In this document: positions 61,688-64,000 of the stretch, piece after piece
Layout: the number at the start of each line of letters is the position of its first letter
Numbering within the stretch: position 1 is the stretch's first letter
Assembly: GCA_001898335.1 (NCBI GenBank)
Contig: MKTS01000013.1
Span: forward strand, 372,001-436,000
Reading direction: 5' to 3'
From: Mucilaginibacter sp. 44-25
GTDB taxonomy: Bacteria; Bacteroidota; Bacteroidia; Sphingobacteriales; Sphingobacteriaceae
DNA: 64,000 nucleotides
Translations under genes and position numbers: made by a program
The notes under the pieces: model-generated
Database searches by the model: none
Told to the model about the DNA's origin: nothing
Seen by the model: the letters and a program-made list of their open reading frames with translations, nothing else

Positions 61688-62183
61688 GCAGGCGCTTTTC
61701 AAAGCAAACAAATTTTAAGCCCGGCCTGAATTGCAGCGTTATCTCTCCTTTATATTCGTAACCCATCTTTGGGAATAACTTTTGGGTAGCATGGTTTTGG
61801 CTATTGGTATCTACACGCAGCAAAGGTATGCCGCGCTGCTGCGCCACCTCCTCAGCCTGCTGCATTAAAGCCCTGGCTATTCCGCGGCCCTGAAAACGCG
61901 GACTAACCGCGAGCCGATGCGTAACTATAGCTTCTTCATTAATATCCATTCCGGCTTGCGCATATTCGGGGTATTGCTCGGTAGTAGTGGCGGTTACACC
62001 GGCTATTTGGTTATCCAACTCTGCTACCCAAAGTTGTCCATCTTTAATATCCTGTTCAAAAACCTGAGGATTAGGATAAACATCATCCCATTGCAGGTTA
62101 CCGCTCGCGCGCATGAGGGGTACAACCTCTTTAATCAGTTGCATAATATGAGGAATATCTGAGTTTGTAGCTAAGCGCACCAT
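61668..62183 (-). CDS. GNAT family N-acetyltransferase
   Basis: This 171-residue protein has the acetyl-CoA-binding motif RLAVSPRFQGRGIARALM and the later LRVDTNSQNHATQKLF typical of GNAT enzymes. The acceptor substrate is unknown. It overlaps the end of porT by 20 bp. Repeats and simple AT-rich sequence lie upstream. Confidence 0.9.
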   Translation of the reverse strand: MVRLATNSDIPHIMQLIKEVVPLMRASGNLQWDDVYPNPQVFEQDIKDGQLWVAELDNQIAGVTATTTEQYPEYAQAGMDINEEAIVTHRLAVSPRFQGRGIARALMQQAEEVAQQRGIPLLRVDTNSQNHATQKLFPKMGYEYKGEITLQFRPGLKFVCFEKRLPTQNIN

Positions 62184-62306
62184 GGAGGTAAAGTAAAAAG
62201 TAAAAAGTCAAAATTAAAAAGTAAAAAAAGAAGGTTACTTCTTCAAGCATCATTGCGGGGGACGAAGCAATCCCTACACAGGCAAATTCGCTGTAATCTG
62301 ATTATC

Positions 62307-62347
62307 ATTTGCACATCTGAAATCTGCACATCTGAAATCTAAAATCA
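62307..62347. repeat. GCACATCTGAAATCT-type repeat
   Basis: Two near-tandem copies of GCACATCTGAAATCT lie directly before the end of the S24 gene. The unit resembles the repeat at 55775-55809. Confidence 0.55.
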
Positions 62348-63037
62348 GTGGTTATGCTTTTTGTGGATATCCTTTACCAGGCAAAGCTTTTTGATCTCAT
62401 CAATACGGATGGGGAAAGGCGCGTATTTCAGCCTACCGCCCACCATTTCCGTCACATTATCAGAGTGGGCAATTACTTCTTCGGGGTTATCGCTTGCCAG
62501 CAGGCGTTTGTACATACGGTAGTCGCCCCACTCTATATAATATACCTCGCCGGGCAATATCTTTTTATCGTTGATGATCTTTAGCGCCACCCAGCAACCG
62601 TTTTCCAGATACGGATACATAGAATGCCCCCAAACCGGCAGCGCGAAATCGCATTCTTCAATACCCGGAAAATTCATACGCCCTACAGGCAGCGAATCAT
62701 TGATATCATTATATACCTCTACACCTGATGCGGTCGCGGTTATTTCATACATGGGTATACCCTCTTCTGAACGCTGAAATACAGGTTTTTCTGAATTTTT
62801 ACGTATACCTAATTGCTCTCCAAATTTTTCTTTAAAAATCTTTAGTTTATCAGGATCTATATTCTGCCTGCTCTTAATAATTTCAGTTATAGAACTGGCC
62901 GAATTAAAACCGAGCGCCTCTGCAAGTTCGCTGTTATTATTAAATGCGCGGCCACGCAATTGGTTATAAAGTATGATAAACTCCAGTGTTTCAGGTCTTA
63001 CCGTTTTTATTTTATTAGGTTTTGATGCGTCTTCCAT
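62345..63037 (-). CDS. LexA-like S24 family peptidase regulator with helix-turn-helix
   Basis: This 230-residue protein has an N-terminal HTH-like region (NNSELAEALGFNSASSITEI) and a C-terminal S24 peptidase domain. The catalytic Ser is in VWGHSMYPYLENG and the catalytic Lys in YRMYKRLL. LexA/CI-type repressors cleave themselves in response to RecA and release SOS or phage genes. The usual Ala-Gly cleavage site is not obvious; the nearest candidate is TATASG. It is divergent from two small unknown genes across a 180-bp region rich in TAAAGA motifs. Confidence 0.85.
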   Translation of the reverse strand: MEDASKPNKIKTVRPETLEFIILYNQLRGRAFNNNSELAEALGFNSASSITEIIKSRQNIDPDKLKIFKEKFGEQLGIRKNSEKPVFQRSEEGIPMYEITATASGVEVYNDINDSLPVGRMNFPGIEECDFALPVWGHSMYPYLENGCWVALKIINDKKILPGEVYYIEWGDYRMYKRLLASDNPEEVIAHSDNVTEMVGGRLKYAPFPIRIDEIKKLCLVKDIHKKHNH

Positions 63038-63053
63038 ATCAAATAAAAATATT

Positions 63054-63200
63054 TAAAGATTTTTCTTGATTTAAATAAAGATTATTCTTTATATTTGTTG
63101 TGTCAATAAAGCTAATATAGCACTTATAATTTTAATATTAAAACATAAGACTACAGATATTAAAGAAAAGCTTTAAAGACATTAACCCAGGTAATAAAGA
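63054..63200. promoter_or_regulatory. TAAAGA motif cluster between S24 regulator and small genes
   Basis: TAAAGA occurs at 63054, 63076, 63161, 63174 and 63195. The copy at 63076 is part of a perfect inverted pair TAAAGA-N4-TCTTTA (63076-63091) that overlaps a -7 box. It is a candidate operator set for the S24 regulator. The sequence is AT-rich, which raises chance matches. Confidence 0.4.
63090..63097 (+). promoter_or_regulatory. -7 box for the small genes after the S24 regulator
   Basis: TATATTTG is an exact consensus match whose first two bases lie in the inverted pair at 63076-63091, so a bound regulator could block it. The leader to the ATG at 63218 would be about 115 nt. Confidence 0.45.
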
Positions 63201-63217
63201 AAAGTTTGATAAAGCAT

Positions 63218-63391
63218 ATGCACATTGTTTACTCCGCGCTCCGCACAAAAAAAGTAAAAGACACCAACCAGCTAAGCGATAAAGAATTGCAGCAACGGTA
63301 TAAAGGTTATCTATCGGCTTGTGCCAAATACCGCCAAGAGATCGCTGCCATTCAAAAATATTTGCCGGGATGGGCACCTAAGTTTACATGA
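63218..63391 (+). CDS. Small hypothetical protein
   Basis: This 57-residue basic protein begins MHIVYSALRTKKVKDTNQ and contains LSDKELQQRYKGYLSACAKY and IQKYLPGWAPKF. I recall similar short proteins in Bacteroidetes but no family name or function. The start at 63218 is ATG; an in-frame TTG at 63206 is less likely. It lies in a putative unit with the next gene, 48 bp apart, opposite an S24 regulator. Confidence 0.55.
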   Translation: MHIVYSALRTKKVKDTNQLSDKELQQRYKGYLSACAKYRQEIAAIQKYLPGWAPKFT

Positions 63392-63439
63392 CCAAAAAAA
63401 TAATTGCAACAATACATTCAACAATAATCAATTAAAACC

Positions 63440-63856
63440 ATGATACGACTTTCACAAAAATTCCGCGACCAACTTTGGTGGCTTATCATTACCGTAGATT
63501 ACAATTACAGCCGCATTTGCATCGCGGATCATGACCTTACAGACGAAACCCTCACCCTATGGCTTGAAGACAAGCAGGACTTTAAAAATTCGCTTGACGA
63601 ATGCCTGCGAATGGACCTTCCTATTAAGGCATTTGCCAAATTAATTAAAACCGAAAACCTTAACAGTTACGAAGGGCAAAGGCTGCACCCTAACAAACAA
63701 TATGCCTACCGCGCCCGCATACAAATTAACGAGCCCATTACCTGGTACAAAACAGATGCTTCTTTAATGGAGCAACAATGGGCGCGCGAAGCCATGCTTA
63801 AAGCGGTATTAACACAATTGGTAGAAACAGAAGCAGCCGCAGATCGTGGCTGGTAG
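63440..63856 (+). CDS. Hypothetical 138-aa protein
   Basis: This is a soluble-looking mixed alpha/beta protein starting MIRLSQKFRDQLWWLIITVD, with DETLTLWLEDKQDFKNSLDE and YRARIQINEPITWYK. No family is recognised. Its place downstream of a possible LexA-like operator raises the idea of damage-inducible expression, which is inference. Codon use is like that of the surrounding housekeeping genes. Confidence 0.65.
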   Translation: MIRLSQKFRDQLWWLIITVDYNYSRICIADHDLTDETLTLWLEDKQDFKNSLDECLRMDLPIKAFAKLIKTENLNSYEGQRLHPNKQYAYRARIQINEPITWYKTDASLMEQQWAREAMLKAVLTQLVETEAAADRGW

Positions 63857-63870
63857 ATTTATGCCAATCG

Positions 63871-63884
63871 GCATTTATTACATT
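63871..63884. other. Small palindrome between convergent genes
   Basis: ATGCC-AATC-GGCAT followed by TTATTA may be a weak two-way transcription stop between the 138-aa gene and the minus-strand gene end at 63899. Confidence 0.35.
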
Positions 63885-63898
63885 TGATATTCTGGGTA

Positions 63899-64000
63899 CT
63901 ATTTGTTTGTTTTCACTAACTCATCGGCCTGTACCAGTTCTTCAACTTCACTCAGTGCTTCCGCCGGTGCGCTGGCATAATTGAGTTTACGAAAACGCCA
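63899..64000 (-). CDS. C-terminal end of a gene continuing beyond the window
   Basis: The minus strand has an open frame of 33 codons ending in TAG. The translation includes RFRKLNYASAPAEALSEVEE and ends DELVKTNK. No family can be assigned from so little. Codon use and the acidic tail look coding. The rest lies to the right of the window. Confidence 0.4.
   Translation of the reverse strand, partial: WRFRKLNYASAPAEALSEVEELVQADELVKTNK

Noticed and set aside
62190..62231. AAAAAGT-rich stretch as a regulatory element
   Set aside because: It looks like a simple-sequence run between a gene start and a repeat, with no symmetry or conserved box.
1..64000. tRNA, rRNA, CRISPR arrays, prophage or IS transposase genes
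   Set aside because: No cloverleaf-like sequence, regular repeat-spacer array, transposase or phage structural protein was recognised on either strand.

Overview
The window reads as a chromosomal segment of a Bacteroidota bacterium, most likely family Sphingobacteriaceae (Mucilaginibacter- or Pedobacter-like). That placement is an inference. It rests on Bacteroidetes-type -7 boxes (TAnnTTTG) before many genes, SusC-like TonB plug signatures, PorT- and PorG-like proteins of the type IX secretion system, a bacillithiol deacetylase, DUF4294/DUF4783/DUF6089 family proteins, and the gene order alpha/beta hydrolase-CBS-nadK-porG-uppS-bamA-ompH-ompH-murI. Genes are densely packed with many 1-17 bp overlaps. 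I saw no tRNA, rRNA, CRISPR array, prophage or complete insertion sequence.

Layout: 0-5.6 kb holds a partial DUF3050 gene, a ceramidase-like membrane hydrolase, a bshB1-glutathione peroxidase-DUF4294 unit and the long RelA/SpoT enzyme. 5.7-8.4 kb is fur-purA with an AbiE-type toxin-antitoxin pair wedged between them. 8.4-18.2 kb is metabolic housekeeping: pabB, an M48 lipoprotein protease, plsY, nadC, gpmI and a sterol-desaturase-like protein. 18.4-24.6 kb has lon, an unrecognised AT-rich two-gene unit behind a long perfect hairpin, an LpxR-like protein, arfB, cmk and a dCMP deaminase. 24.6-30.9 kb has transporters, a PurF-like amidotransferase, and a repeat island with a GIY-YIG nuclease gene enclosed by a perfect 32-bp inverted repeat.

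31-34.4 kb has a secreted amidohydrolase and an ammonium transporter. 34.5-45.7 kb is a respiratory complex I operon on the minus strand (nuoH-I-J-K-L-M-N). It starts at its own promoter with nuoH, and no nuoA-G genes are in the window. It is interrupted by three secreted-protein genes built from TonB-receptor-like pieces; two are translationally coupled to nuoK and sit next to nuoL, and the third is a DUF4139 protein with a carboxypeptidase-like/SusC-like insert. This is the most unusual arrangement in the window.

45.8-55.7 kb is the outer-membrane biogenesis cluster (murI, two ompH, bamA, uppS, a porG-like gene, nadK and others). Its exbD gene is broken by two consecutive in-frame stop codons. 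55.8-64 kb holds an SDR, an aldo/keto reductase, a Tat-exported oxidoreductase with a DUF1080 partner, menaquinone methyltransferase ubiE coupled to porT, a GNAT enzyme, and an S24/LexA-like regulator divergent from two small unknown genes.

Several genes have a -7 box only 4-10 bp before the start codon (pabB, gpmI, cmk, the carbon-nitrogen hydrolase, ubiE), which suggests leaderless or near-leaderless transcripts. Short intergenic palindromes of several unrelated classes are scattered throughout, mostly at the ends of transcription units.
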